A stretch of DNA of 64,000 nucleotides from Mycobacterium sp. 3519A (GCF_900240945.1 NZ_OESG01000011.1:351880-415879); one strand, 5' to 3'. Counted from the stretch's first letter, positions 16,867 through 26,864 are shown. Made by a program: numbers and translations. Notes: generated by a model not told the origin, from the letters alone.

Positions 16867-18774
16867 ATGTCCAAGCGCAGTTCCTATCGAGGTAGCGGGT
16901 CGCATCGTCGATGGAAGAAGGGGCGTCCGTTCGACGCAACGGCGGCGCCGGCGCGTCCGGTGATGCAGGCGGTAGCGGCGGAGGCGACGCCTGACGCGGC
17001 AACGCAGGAGAGGACTCTGGCGACGTCACCCACTCGACGTCCCCGGGGTCCGCCAGCAAATCGAGCGAGGTTCGGCGGCCTCGGCGACAATCGCCGGGTG
17101 GAACTGATTCTCGTTGTCGTCGGCGCCATCGTGGTGACGGCCATCGCGCATCGGCGCGGGCTCGAACCTGCACTCGTTCTCGTCGTGGTCGGATTCGCGG
17201 CGTCGTTCGCACCCGAATTCAAGGGCGTGGAGCTGGAATCCGAAGTGCTGCTGTCGGTGGTGTTGCCGCCGCTGCTCTACTCTGCCGCCCTCGACTTTTC
17301 GTTCCCGACCTTCCTGCGCAACATCCGACCCATCCTGGGTCTCGGGGTCGGCCTCGTCGTCATCACCGCTGTCGCCGTCGCGGGCGTCGCCGCGTGGCTG
17401 GTGCCGTCGCTGACGTTCGCCACCGCGTTGATCCTCGGTGCGGTGGTGGCGCCGCCCGACGCGGTCACTGCGGTGGCGGTCGGCCGAAAATTGGGCCTGC
17501 CCAAAAAGGTGATGGCGATCCTGACGGGGGAGAGTCTGGTCAACGACGCGGCCGCGCTGTCGCTGTTCTCGATTTCGGTGGCGCACGTCGCGGGCAGCGA
17601 GGCGTTCATCGAAAATCCGGTCCTGTTGTTCGGCTACAGCGCCGTCCTCGGCACCGCATTCGGTGCGGCACTGGGTTACATCACGCTGTGGATCCGGCGC
17701 AGGCTCGCGCATCCGGGGCTGGAAACGATCCAGGGTCTGGTGGTGCCGTTCGCGGCGTTCATCTCCGCAGAACATCTGCACGCGTCCGGGGTGCTGGCGG
17801 TCGTCGTGGCGGGCTTCGTCGTCGGCCACGGCTCGCTGGATGCGGGTTATCAGACACGGCTGCAGGAGCGGTATGTGTGGAACTCCGTCGATGTGATGCT
17901 CGAGGCGTTCGTCTTCGCCTACATCGGGCTGCAATTGCGGTTCGTGCTCGAGGATCTGCGCGAGGCACACGAATCGCTGACCGAGGTCGCGCTGGCGTCC
18001 GCTGTCGTGCTGACGGTCGTGCTGGTGATCCGGCCCGCATGCGTGTTCCTGATGTTCGGCCGGGGCCTGCTGTCGCGTCATGTCGAAAGCAGGCTCAGCG
18101 TGCCGGTCCCTGGCGGTGCACGCGGCGCGCTCGGCACGCGAAAACGGTTGGACGGCAAGTGGTCTACCATGATCGACCGCCGCTTGCTGACGTGGCAGGA
18201 GAACGTCGTCGTGTCGTGGACAGGCATGCGCGGTGTGGTGACGCTGGCCGCGGCGTCGGGTATCCCACTGCTGACCACCGCCGGTGAGCCGTTCCCCGAA
18301 CGGGCGACGATTCAGGCCATCGCGTTCGCGGTCAGCGTCGGCACCCTGCTCCTGCAGGGCTGGACGTTGCCGCTGCTGATCCGTTGGCTCGGGCCGTCTT
18401 TCGAAGCCGACCGGGTGCTCGACGACACCGAGACCCGCAAGGCCGAGCAGATCGTGCACACTGCCGCGGACGACGTGCTGGCCAAGTTCGCCGCCGACCC
18501 GCCCGCGGGTCTGGATGCCGCGACGCTGGCCAACATCAGGCTGACCATCGCCAGGCACTCCCAGGACGCCGACGAGATGCCTGATCCGGAGTCGCACACG
18601 CGGCGCGCGGAGGTGTTCTCGCAGCTCTATCGCGAAGTGCTTGCGGCGCAACGCAGCGCGCTGATCGCCGAGCGTGACGCCGGGCGCATCGAGGAGGAGG
18701 CGGCCCGCGCCATGCTGGAACGCTTGGACTTACAAGAGGCCGGGGTGTCGGCGCGTCTGGACAGCCGCTTCTGA
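16867..18774 (+). CDS. Na+/H+ (cation:proton) antiporter, CPA1 type, with possible N-terminal extension
   Basis: The membrane domain has about 12 segments (LILVVVGAIVVTAIAHRRGLEPALVLVVVGF onward). It includes the CPA1 signatures ALILGAVVAPPDAVTAVAVGRKLGLPKKVMAILTGESLVNDAAAL and MRGVVTLAAASGIPL. A cytoplasmic tail of ~130 charged residues follows. From ATG 16867 the protein is 635 residues, with a basic 77-residue extension (MSKRSSYRGSGSHRRWKKGRPF). AAAGGGG precedes this ATG. Family similarity begins only at GTG 17098 (VELILVVV), which has a weaker ribosome site. The frame is also open upstream into nei, but that part is spurious. Confidence 0.85.
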   Translation: MSKRSSYRGSGSHRRWKKGRPFDATAAPARPVMQAVAAEATPDAATQERTLATSPTRRPRGPPANRARFGGLGDNRRVELILVVVGAIVVTAIAHRRGLEPALVLVVVGFAASFAPEFKGVELESEVLLSVVLPPLLYSAALDFSFPTFLRNIRPILGLGVGLVVITAVAVAGVAAWLVPSLTFATALILGAVVAPPDAVTAVAVGRKLGLPKKVMAILTGESLVNDAAALSLFSISVAHVAGSEAFIENPVLLFGYSAVLGTAFGAALGYITLWIRRRLAHPGLETIQGLVVPFAAFISAEHLHASGVLAVVVAGFVVGHGSLDAGYQTRLQERYVWNSVDVMLEAFVFAYIGLQLRFVLEDLREAHESLTEVALASAVVLTVVLVIRPACVFLMFGRGLLSRHVESRLSVPVPGGARGALGTRKRLDGKWSTMIDRRLLTWQENVVVSWTGMRGVVTLAAASGIPLLTTAGEPFPERATIQAIAFAVSVGTLLLQGWTLPLLIRWLGPSFEADRVLDDTETRKAEQIVHTAADDVLAKFAADPPAGLDAATLANIRLTIARHSQDADEMPDPESHTRRAEVFSQLYREVLAAQRSALIAERDAGRIEEEAARAMLERLDLQEAGVSARLDSRF

Positions 18775-18775
18775 A

Positions 18776-19591
18776 TCAGAAGCCGCCGAAGTCGCCGCCG
18801 CCGAAGTCGCCGCCACCCCAGCCACCGCCGTCCCAGCCGCCGCCGTCGCCGCTGTACCCGTCGAAGCCACTGGCGTCGGCGCTGCCGCCGTCGAATCCGC
18901 CTGCGTCCTGCCCGGCCGCGAACCCGTCGGAATAGCCGTCACCGTAACCGCTCTCGAAACCCTGTGCGCCGTAGTCGACTCCGTGCATGCCGTCGAACAA
19001 CGCATCGAACAACAGCACCGACCCGAGGCCCCACGCGCCGGCCACCAGAGCTGGTTTCCACCACGGCTCCGAATACCATCCGGCAGGAACTGGACGGCCT
19101 GCGACCCGGCCGCCGGGGTAGTAGTTCGGTGTGCGCTGCGACGGCGACGGCGACGCCTCGATCTCGCGGCCCTCGAAGTTGATGCGCCGGTCTTCGGTCA
19201 CGGTGCCCGCCGACCGCTGCCCGGCCAGCGACTCCAACTCAGGGCCGGGATCCATGCCCATCGCAGTGCGCGCGGCGCGCACGTAGTACAGCCCCTCGAC
19301 GGCGCTCTCCTTGGCCAACGCGGCCTGTCGCACCGTGGTGGCCTGCTCGATCTGTGACGAGGCCGCGGTGTAGCGCTCGGACGCGTCGGCCATCGCCTGC
19401 TTGGCGGCGTCGTTGGTGCCGGTGACGTTGAGCACCTGGCCGCCGAGCCGTTCGATGAGCCGACGGGCGTCGGCTTTCGCGTCAGCCAGCGACGCCGCGC
19501 TGCGCCGACCCGACGCCTTCGACGAGCTGTACACCGCAAACGCGAGCGCAGCGATGACAACGATGATCAGGACGAGCAGGACGCCGTTCAT
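18776..19591 (-). CDS. membrane-anchored DUF1542-like protein with Gly/Asp-rich tail
   Basis: A 271-residue protein. One N-terminal membrane segment (MNGVLLVLIIVVIAALAFAVYSS) is followed by a helical, Ala-rich region (residues ~35-125: RLIERLGGQVLNVTGTNDAAKQAMADASERYTAASSQIEQA). A linker and a second hydrophobic stretch (KPALVAGAWGLGSVLLFDALF) precede a Gly/Asp/Phe tail ending in GGGDFGGGDFGGF repeats. The function is unknown; mycobacterial relatives carry the DUF1542 label. It converges with the antiporter, the two stops being two bases apart. Confidence 0.72.
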   Translation of the reverse strand: MNGVLLVLIIVVIAALAFAVYSSSKASGRRSAASLADAKADARRLIERLGGQVLNVTGTNDAAKQAMADASERYTAASSQIEQATTVRQAALAKESAVEGLYYVRAARTAMGMDPGPELESLAGQRSAGTVTEDRRINFEGREIEASPSPSQRTPNYYPGGRVAGRPVPAGWYSEPWWKPALVAGAWGLGSVLLFDALFDGMHGVDYGAQGFESGYGDGYSDGFAAGQDAGGFDGGSADASGFDGYSGDGGGWDGGGWGGGDFGGGDFGGF

Positions 19592-19626
19592 GACGTCCAG
19601 CGTACCGACAGGAAACCCCCCGAAAG

Positions 19627-20820
19627 TCAGCCGCGCATTACGCCAAGAGCGGAGTAGACCGCGTCGGAGAGCACCACGCTGCGCGGGTCGGCGTTGCATT
19701 TCGTGGCGTCGAAACGGTTCATCACATACGCATAGCCGATGCGGTACTCGAGGTCGACGAACGCGTACGAGCCGCCCGATCCGCCGTGGCCGAACGTGCG
19801 CCGGTTCGGCCCCGCGACACCGCGCTGGTTGAGCATGTAGCCCAGCCCCCAGCCGTGGTCGGCCACACGTGCGCCCAGCACCACGTCGGTGTCGAAGCCG
19901 CCCTGCGATACCCGCACCCGCTCCATGTGCTCACGCGACAACAGCTTGTCCTGCGCCAGCGCGTTGTAGAACGTCGCCATGCCCAGCGCGGTCACATGCG
20001 CGTTGGTGGCCGGGAACTCGAGTGTCCGCCACCTCTGCAACGCGTTCGAGCCCAACTCGTCGTCGGGGACGAAGCCCATCGCCACCGCCAGCCCGGCCAT
20101 CGGATGTTCGGTCAGCGAGGACGGATATTCGGGCGCCGCACCGCAGGCCAGCACGTCGCGGATGTGCGGTTTGTTCACCATCTCGGCGCAGCGCCCGTGC
20201 TCGGCGATCGGCAGCCCGATGTGGACGTCGATACCGAGCGGTTCGGCGATCTCGGTGCGCAGATACTGCCCGATGGTGCGGCCGGTGACCCGGCGGACCA
20301 CCTCGCCGAGGATGAAGCCGAACGTCACCATGTGATAGCCCTGCGCGGTGCCGGGTTCCCACCACGGCTCGGCGGCGGCGATGCGCCCGCAAACGGCGTC
20401 CCAATCGGCGGCGTCGGCCCAGTGCATCCGGGCGCGCGGCCCGATCACCCCCGACCGGTGCCCGAGCACCATCGCGACGGTGATGTCCTGTTTTCCCGCC
20501 TGACCGAACTCCGGCCAGTAGCGCGCCACCGGCGCGTCGAGGTCGAGTTCGCCGCGGTCGGCCAGCAGGTGAACGCAGGTGCTCGTCAGCCCCTTGGAGC
20601 CGGAGTACACGCTGGCCAGGGTGTCCTCGCGCCACGGGCGCTTACCCGCCGCGTCGGCGAAGCCGCCCCACAGGTTGACGACGAGATCGCCTTCGACCCA
20701 GACCGCCACCGCGGCGCCGACGTCGTCGCGATCGGTGAAGTTCGACGCGAATTCGGTGCGTACCCGCTCGAAACCGGCCGCGCACAACCCGCCGATGGGG
20801 GCTGCCGATTCGCCGAGCAT
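19627..20820 (-). CDS. lipP: beta-lactamase-fold esterase (LipP-like)
   Basis: A 397-residue serine hydrolase of the class C beta-lactamase/esterase EstB family. The SxxK motif is ASVYSGSKGLTS (residues ~70-80), the tyrosine motif AQGYHMVTF, and the third motif RRTFGHGGSGGS. Typical substrates are short-chain esters. No signal peptide is visible. Its place between nei and tig matches lipP (Rv2463) in M. tuberculosis, which supports the symbol. Confidence 0.85.
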   Translation of the reverse strand: MLGESAAPIGGLCAAGFERVRTEFASNFTDRDDVGAAVAVWVEGDLVVNLWGGFADAAGKRPWREDTLASVYSGSKGLTSTCVHLLADRGELDLDAPVARYWPEFGQAGKQDITVAMVLGHRSGVIGPRARMHWADAADWDAVCGRIAAAEPWWEPGTAQGYHMVTFGFILGEVVRRVTGRTIGQYLRTEIAEPLGIDVHIGLPIAEHGRCAEMVNKPHIRDVLACGAAPEYPSSLTEHPMAGLAVAMGFVPDDELGSNALQRWRTLEFPATNAHVTALGMATFYNALAQDKLLSREHMERVRVSQGGFDTDVVLGARVADHGWGLGYMLNQRGVAGPNRRTFGHGGSGGSYAFVDLEYRIGYAYVMNRFDATKCNADPRSVVLSDAVYSALGVMRG

Positions 20821-20901
20821 TGAGTGAACGCTACGGACGCAGACTGTGAGAATCGTTGCGGTTGAGCAACGTTATGGCCACGGTTCGGGCGGCGGATTGA
20901 A

Positions 20902-23160
20902 TTACGCCGCCGTCACCGCCGACGGATCCGCGGTCGGCAACGTCAGTTTCATGTTCGACACGTTCAGCACACCGCCCGACGGGATGACCGTCGCGTAGAG
21001 CCCCGCCGAGCCCACCAGTTGCAGGGTGACGGAATCGCCAGGCCGCATCGTGTACGAAACCGGTTCCAGCGGAAGGTCAACCGTGTGCGTCGCCCCGTCC
21101 AGGGTCACGGGGATCGGGGTGGCGAGGTAGCTGAGCACCAGACCGGTTTGGTTGTCGACGAGTTGAGCGTAGACGTGGGTGCTCGTGCCGGTGCCGGAGT
21201 AGCTGAACGAAAGCTTCGGCGCGCCAACGACATAGGTGGTCGTCGTCGCCTTTTCGGTCCTGAGGTTCAGCGCATAGGGGGCCGTGAAGGCGATCGGGAC
21301 GAACGGAATTCCCGAGCCGCCGAGGTACGGGATCAGCGGCAACGAGCGCTGCTGGCTGCTCGACGTGACGATCGAACCGCCCGCGGCCACCGGATAGGTG
21401 TTCGACGAATACCATTGTCCGCGTTGGTCAACCCACTCGAATTGGGGACCGGTCGACACGGGCAGGCCCATCACGTAGCGGTCCAACCAGTCGAGCGTGC
21501 GGTCCTGGATCAGTGCGCCGTCGCGAAGGTCGAGCGGATTGTTCAGGCAGACACCGTGTCCGCCGCAGAACCACACCACCTTGGTCGGCACTCCCTTGGC
21601 GATCAGCGTCTGCGCGGTGGCATCGGACTGCTGCAGCGAGAAGATCGTGTCGGCGGTGCCCTGGATGAGCAGTGTGGGCGCGGTGATCTTGCTGATGTCG
21701 GGATTGCGCGCGTCCAAGATGGCAAGGTCGCTCGGCAGCATCGTCCCGGTCAGGGCGCCGTAGATGGCGACCGGCAGGATCCTCGGATTGATCTCGCCGG
21801 CGGTCAGCAGCATCACCACCGTCAGGGGTGTGGCCCAACTGCTCCTGAACGCGGCGTTCTTGTACAGCGTGGTGACCAGATTGTTGTAGGTGATCGCGGG
21901 CACGATCGCGTCGACCCGGTGGTCGTTGGCGGCGGTCACCAATTGGATTCCGCCTCCGTACGACACGCCGACCATGCCGATCCGCGGATCGCCGGGCGCA
22001 TCGAGGCGCGCCTCCGGTTGGTCGGCGATCCAGCTGATGATGGCCGACATGTCGCGGCCCTCGAATTCGGGGGAGTTGAGTTCCAGTCTGCCGCCCGAAT
22101 TCCATTCGCCGCGGGGATCCCACGTGACCACGTTGTAGCCGGCGTGCCGCAGTGTGCCGACGCTCATCATCCCGGTCGCGTCGGCCAGGACGGCGTCCAG
22201 CGGGGTGCCGTTGATGCTCGTCGAACCGGGCAGTCCCAACCCGGGTCCGTTGAGCACGGTGGGTGCCTTCTGCCCGGGTTTGAGCCCGCTCGCGGGCATG
22301 AAGTGGACGTAGATCAGCGTGCCGTCGGGGGAGACCACCTTGACATCACGGGCGCCTGACCCGACCGGATATCCGACGAACGGATGCAGCACGTCGCCGA
22401 CGACTGGGATCTGGTGGATGATCGCGACGATCGGGGTGACGGCGACCGGTCCGATGACCGGGATGTGCTGCAGGAAGGCCAGCGGTGCGATCTGCGGGAT
22501 CGCGACGACGGGCGTCGAATCGACGAAAAGGCTGGTGGTCGCCGTATCCGCAGTCTTGTCGAGAGTCGTTGTATCGGTTGATGATTCACGTCGGGCCGCA
22601 GTGGCCAGCGTCAACATGGCGGTGGTCTCGAGCGGCGGCTTCGGCGTGTGATCGGTGGCCGGGTGTGCCAGCGCGTCGAATGCCTTGGCGACGGCAATGG
22701 TCACCATCTGCACGGGGTCTTGCGGCGGGTTGGGGGGGGTGGACACCTTCGCCAGCGCCGGTGTGGTGTCGGCTTGCTGCGGCGGGGTGTCGACGACGGC
22801 GGCCTTGGGCTCGTCGGCGGTGTCGACCTTCGCGGTGCGCTTCGGTCGCGGCTTCGTGGTGGCGTCGTCGGCGGCGTCCGCCGCACGGTGGGGTTTGACG
22901 GACTGGGTGGCGGAGGACCGCGGACCCTTCGTGCCCTTCTTCGGCTTCAGCTTTTTGACGTCGGCGTCGAATTTTGGTGTGGCCTTGGGGTCTTCGGCCT
23001 TCGGAGTGTCCGCGGAGTTCTCGGTCTGCGTCGACTCCGTCGCACCCGCTTTGTCGGTGGATCCTTCCGGCGTATCGGCCGACGCGACCCCGTGCCCGGC
23101 GACGACGGCCGACCCGATGCCCAACGCGACGGCCACCGCTCCGAACTGATACGACACCAT
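20902..23160 (-). CDS. secreted alpha/beta hydrolase (CocE/X-Pro peptidase S15-like) with low-complexity N-terminal region
   Basis: A 752-residue secreted protein. Residues 1-28 are a signal peptide (AVAVALGIGSAVVAGHGVASADT). Residues ~30-200 are rich in Thr, Lys, Asp and Pro and look like a wall-spanning linker. The catalytic domain carries GYNVVTWDPRGEWNSGG, the nucleophile elbow GMVGVSYGGGIQL, the acid in PTLLIQGTADTIFSLQQ and the His in FCGGHGVCLN. A C-terminal beta domain (YSGTGTSTHVYAQLVDNQTGLVLS) fits the jelly-roll of CocE-type esterases. Substrate is unknown. The next gene upstream on the same strand has the same signal-peptide/linker style. Confidence 0.8.
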   Translation of the reverse strand: MVSYQFGAVAVALGIGSAVVAGHGVASADTPEGSTDKAGATESTQTENSADTPKAEDPKATPKFDADVKKLKPKKGTKGPRSSATQSVKPHRAADAADDATTKPRPKRTAKVDTADEPKAAVVDTPPQQADTTPALAKVSTPPNPPQDPVQMVTIAVAKAFDALAHPATDHTPKPPLETTAMLTLATAARRESSTDTTTLDKTADTATTSLFVDSTPVVAIPQIAPLAFLQHIPVIGPVAVTPIVAIIHQIPVVGDVLHPFVGYPVGSGARDVKVVSPDGTLIYVHFMPASGLKPGQKAPTVLNGPGLGLPGSTSINGTPLDAVLADATGMMSVGTLRHAGYNVVTWDPRGEWNSGGRLELNSPEFEGRDMSAIISWIADQPEARLDAPGDPRIGMVGVSYGGGIQLVTAANDHRVDAIVPAITYNNLVTTLYKNAAFRSSWATPLTVVMLLTAGEINPRILPVAIYGALTGTMLPSDLAILDARNPDISKITAPTLLIQGTADTIFSLQQSDATAQTLIAKGVPTKVVWFCGGHGVCLNNPLDLRDGALIQDRTLDWLDRYVMGLPVSTGPQFEWVDQRGQWYSSNTYPVAAGGSIVTSSSQQRSLPLIPYLGGSGIPFVPIAFTAPYALNLRTEKATTTTYVVGAPKLSFSYSGTGTSTHVYAQLVDNQTGLVLSYLATPIPVTLDGATHTVDLPLEPVSYTMRPGDSVTLQLVGSAGLYATVIPSGGVLNVSNMKLTLPTADPSAVTAA

Positions 23161-23240
23161 GAACCTTCTCCCCTCGGAACGCCCTTGCGGACATTAACCC
23201 GGCCGGGGCGCTACAACTTGAGAAGTCACATACTGGCTGT

Positions 23241-26200
23241 TCAGAACGGCGCTTTCGCCGCCGTCGAGAGGTCCTCACCGGCCTTGATGATGGCCTCTAG
23301 CACCGCGTGTCGTCCGTCGGTCGACTCCCGCACGATCTGACCGAGCAGGAACGCGACCCAATCGGGAACGAGGTCGATGGACGGGTTGGCAGCGGCGAAC
23401 ACCTGCAGTCCCCTCGTCGCGGTGCTCGCCACATGTACCGGCGCGGCGACGGCGGCGCGGACGATCGCGAACACCGAATCGGCAACCTGGTTTGCGATCG
23501 TCAGCGACCGCTCTATGGGTTGCGTACCTGGCGCTGCCGGCGGCGGTAGCGGCACGGCGTACGCCGTGGCGACGTCATCGATCAGGTTCGCGAACGCGCC
23601 GAGGATCAGGCCCTGTTGTTCGGCCACTTCCTGTTTCAGCAGTACCTGCACGAGGTCGAGTGCGCCCAGCGCGGCGGGACCGTCGGGACTGATCGCAGCC
23701 TGGACTAAGGCGAGCGCGGTGTCGACGAGGATATTGGTGATCTCGGCGGGCGCTCTGAGCACGGTCGCGGTGACGGGAATGACGTTGGACGCCAGCGCCG
23801 CCACCGCTCCGACAGCGCGGATCGTCTCGACGGCGATGACGTCGGTGACGGCGTTGAGCAGCGGTGCGGCGCTACGAAGCCCGACCGAAGTGGTGATGGC
23901 GCCGGCGAGGCGATCGAGGTTGGCGCGCTGTGACAGCAGGATCTGCGAGGGGATCGACCAAGGCTCGGGACTCTTCGGAGCGATGTATTCGTCGTATGTC
24001 ACAACGTAAGTCGTCGCCGTCGCCGGTGTCACGATGGTGTGCGTCGGCAGGTTGCTGTCGGACCAGGAGCCGAACACCAGTCGCTTGCCGTTGACGAATT
24101 GCGATGGCAGCGCGCCGATCACGCGCTCGACGCCGACGACCGCGGTTTCGGTGTACGTGCCCTTGTGTGGCACACCGTCGATCGTGTAGACGGCATCCGG
24201 GTCGTTCGACGTGAACTGCAGTTGAACGAGATTGGGGTTCACCGTGATCGACTTGCTGGTCGACAGTCCGGAGCTGTCGGTGACGGTGAGGATGATCTCG
24301 TAGCGCGTCGTGTCCACGTTGTGGGAGTCGCGGGGGATGGTGATGCTGCCGTTGGGTCCCACGATGTCGTCGGCGAACGGGTGGATGTGGTCGGCGTGGC
24401 GGAACAGCACCCTCCAGTGGTAGGCGCTGCTGTCGAGCGCACCGTCGTCGGCATCCGACGCCGTCGCGGTGAAGGTGATGGTGTCGCCGGCGTTGTATTT
24501 CGGTTGGCTGACGGTGAGGGTGTCGATCGTGGGGGTGACGCTGCCGACGACGATCTGATGGGTCGCCTGGTTCGTCTTGCCGCCGGCGTCCGTCACGGTC
24601 AGCGTGACGAGGTAGGAACCGTTCTCGGTGTAGGTCCACGTGGGGGTGACCGCGGTCGACGTGTCCGCATCACCCGCGTCGCCGAAGTCCCAAAGATAGG
24701 TCAGCTCAGCGCCTTCCGGGTCGGTTGATCCGGCGCCGGAGAACTGCACCGCAAGGTCGGCGTAGCCCTGGTCGGGGGTCGCGGAGATGACGGCCTTGGG
24801 GGCCCGGTTACCGCCCGACGGCGCGATGACGGAAAGCTCGCCGCGATAGTCGAGTTGGTAGATGTTTCCGTCCGGTCCCTGCAACAGCTGCAGAACGATA
24901 CCGGCCTGATCGTCGAACGTTGCGACGTCGATCAGACTGGTGAAGTCCTTGTCGAAGGTCAGCATCTTGATCCAGCCGAGGGTGTAATCGGAGATGAACA
25001 CCCGGTTCTGGTACTGCTCTCCCAGCGCGTCGCTGGTGTAGTAGAGGACCGAGGTGATGGCGCCGGCCCGGGCGGGCAGCCCGGTGTGCGGGTAGGTATA
25101 GATCGGGTTCACGAAACCGCAACCGCTGCAATTGCCTTCGGCAAGGGGCCACCCGTAGTTGGCACCCGCGGTGACGAGGTTGAGTTCTTCCCAGTCCGCG
25201 CTGCCGACGTCGCCGACCAGCAGCTTGCCGTCGGGCGTGAACGTGAACCGGAAGGGGTTGCGCAGGCCGTAGGCGAAGATCTCCGGTCGCGCGCCCGGCG
25301 TGTTCAGGAAGGGATTGCCCGCCGCGGCTTTCAGCGACACCGGGTCGATGCGAATGATCTTGCCGTGCAGGTTCGACAGGTCCTGGGCGTTCGGGGCGAA
25401 GTTGTTTTCGCCGGTCGACCAGTACAGCATGTGGTCGACGGGCCCGAAACGGATTGTGCCGCCGTGGTGTATCGGGTTGGGCTCGCTCAACTCGAGGATC
25501 ACGCGTTCGGCGTCCACGGCATGCAGATCGTCGCTGAGGGTGAGGCGGGACAACCGGTTCACGTTGGTGCCTGCGGCATTGACGGTGGTGTAGGACGCGT
25601 AGAGGTAGTGGTTGGTCTCGAAGTCGGGATCGACTTCGATGCCGCCGATTCCGCGTTCGCCGCCGGTACTGGTCGGCAGCGTGATCACGGTCTCGGTGTG
25701 GCCGTCATGGTAGAGCTTGATCGCGCCGTTCTTCTCGGCGATCAAGATGCCGCCGTCATTCGGCAGGAACCGGAAGTCCAGTGGCTGGTCGAGGCCCGAC
25801 ACCAAAACGGTGCGTTCCAGGTCGGCGGGCAGGCCCGACGTGGCGGCCAGGGTGCTCTGCGCCGTCGTAACAGCAGCGGTCGTCGTCGGCGCGGCCAGAC
25901 CGAACTGCCTGCGCGCCCAGGCCAGCAATCCCCACAGTAGCGGCGAATCTGGCGGGGTCGCGGGGCCAGGTCCGAGCAGCGGTGCCAGCGCCACGTTGAG
26001 CAGCCGGGCCGCGGTCTGGAGCACCGTGGCCGGGGCCATCCGTAGGTCGGGGACCGGCTTCCGCGCCGGGGTCGGAGCGGGCGCGACGACAGCGGCAGTG
26101 ACCGCCATTGGGATCACGGTCTTGGCGGCGACGCTTTCGGTCACAGGCGTGTTGTTCGTCGGCTGCGGGTCGTCGACTGCACGGCTGGCGGAGCCGTCCG

Positions 26201-26702
26201 ATCCGTTGCTCGTGCCGAGTTGAGTTGTGTTGGAACGGGTTTCCGGCGTGGCCGCGATCCGCGAGCTGCGTCGCGGCTCATTGCGGGCCTTTTTGTCGGC
26301 CGGGGCGACGGGTCGTTGCGTGTCGTCCGGATCGGGAACGTCGGTGTCGTCGTCGGAGTGCGAAGGCTTGGCCTCGTTGTCCGGTGCGGACGTCACCGCG
26401 CCGCCGGAGGACCGCACGATCACGCCGTTGTCGAGTGTTGCTTCCGTCTCGGTGGGCGACGTCGACGGCGCCGGGTCGACGCCCTGTTTTTCGTCGGATT
26501 TCGTATCTGCCGGCGATGCGTCCGACTTCGAGGGACCAGTCGACACAGTCGATTCCGATGCGGTCGTCGTGGACTCCGACGCGTCGCTGGTCGACGTTGA
26601 CGGCGGATCTTCGGCCCACGCCACCGACGGGGTGGTCAGCGCCCAACTACCGATGCCGACTGCCACAGCGAGACCGACGTATTTCGCATGTCTGTCTGTC
26701 AC
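23241..26702 (-). CDS. secreted PQQ-dependent sugar dehydrogenase-like protein with PKD domain
   Basis: A secreted protein of 1153 residues. GTG 26702 follows a GGGGGG ribosome site and gives VTDRHAKYVGLAVAVGIGSWALTTPSVAWAED, a signal peptide. A Ser/Thr/Asp-rich linker of ~200 residues follows. The beta-propeller of the glucose/sorbosone dehydrogenase family shows LDQPLDFRFLPNDGGILIAEKNGAIKLY, GERGIGGIEVDPDF, HHGGTIRFGP and FAYGLRNPFRFTFTPDGKLLVGDVG. A PKD domain (DFGDAGDADTSTAVTPTWTYTENGSYLVTLTVTDAGG) and further Ig-like and helical regions follow. It may oxidise sugars or bind glycans at the cell surface; no PQQ synthesis genes are here. Confidence 0.82.
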   Translation of the reverse strand: MTDRHAKYVGLAVAVGIGSWALTTPSVAWAEDPPSTSTSDASESTTTASESTVSTGPSKSDASPADTKSDEKQGVDPAPSTSPTETEATLDNGVIVRSSGGAVTSAPDNEAKPSHSDDDTDVPDPDDTQRPVAPADKKARNEPRRSSRIAATPETRSNTTQLGTSNGSDGSASRAVDDPQPTNNTPVTESVAAKTVIPMAVTAAVVAPAPTPARKPVPDLRMAPATVLQTAARLLNVALAPLLGPGPATPPDSPLLWGLLAWARRQFGLAAPTTTAAVTTAQSTLAATSGLPADLERTVLVSGLDQPLDFRFLPNDGGILIAEKNGAIKLYHDGHTETVITLPTSTGGERGIGGIEVDPDFETNHYLYASYTTVNAAGTNVNRLSRLTLSDDLHAVDAERVILELSEPNPIHHGGTIRFGPVDHMLYWSTGENNFAPNAQDLSNLHGKIIRIDPVSLKAAAGNPFLNTPGARPEIFAYGLRNPFRFTFTPDGKLLVGDVGSADWEELNLVTAGANYGWPLAEGNCSGCGFVNPIYTYPHTGLPARAGAITSVLYYTSDALGEQYQNRVFISDYTLGWIKMLTFDKDFTSLIDVATFDDQAGIVLQLLQGPDGNIYQLDYRGELSVIAPSGGNRAPKAVISATPDQGYADLAVQFSGAGSTDPEGAELTYLWDFGDAGDADTSTAVTPTWTYTENGSYLVTLTVTDAGGKTNQATHQIVVGSVTPTIDTLTVSQPKYNAGDTITFTATASDADDGALDSSAYHWRVLFRHADHIHPFADDIVGPNGSITIPRDSHNVDTTRYEIILTVTDSSGLSTSKSITVNPNLVQLQFTSNDPDAVYTIDGVPHKGTYTETAVVGVERVIGALPSQFVNGKRLVFGSWSDSNLPTHTIVTPATATTYVVTYDEYIAPKSPEPWSIPSQILLSQRANLDRLAGAITTSVGLRSAAPLLNAVTDVIAVETIRAVGAVAALASNVIPVTATVLRAPAEITNILVDTALALVQAAISPDGPAALGALDLVQVLLKQEVAEQQGLILGAFANLIDDVATAYAVPLPPPAAPGTQPIERSLTIANQVADSVFAIVRAAVAAPVHVASTATRGLQVFAAANPSIDLVPDWVAFLLGQIVRESTDGRHAVLEAIIKAGEDLSTAAKAPF

Positions 26703-26818
26703 GACGACCCCCCGGAAAACACCGATCCGCATCAATGTTTGCCGTAGCAACTATTCCATGAGTTATTGACCGTCGCGTCAGAATTGCGGGTTTCAATCGC
26801 TGCGGTCGCACAACGAAG

Positions 26819-26844
26819 AATCGGGCGGCCGAAGCCGCCCGATT
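26819..26844 (-). terminator. hairpin terminator after the 54-residue secreted peptide gene
   Basis: A perfect 11-base inverted repeat, AATCGGGCGGC / GCCGCCCGATT, encloses a 4-base loop that reads TTCG on the minus strand. It lies 20 bases downstream of the small gene's stop on the minus strand. There is no U-tract, as is common for mycobacterial intrinsic terminators. It is also just upstream of the sugar-dehydrogenase start, so it may insulate the two genes. Confidence 0.7.
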
Positions 26845-26864
26845 TCCGTGTTTGCCGCGGGGCC

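Noticed and set aside
17026..18651. 541-codon minus-strand open frame opposite the antiporter
   Set aside because: Arg/His/Gln-rich antisense of a clear transporter; no domain recognisable.
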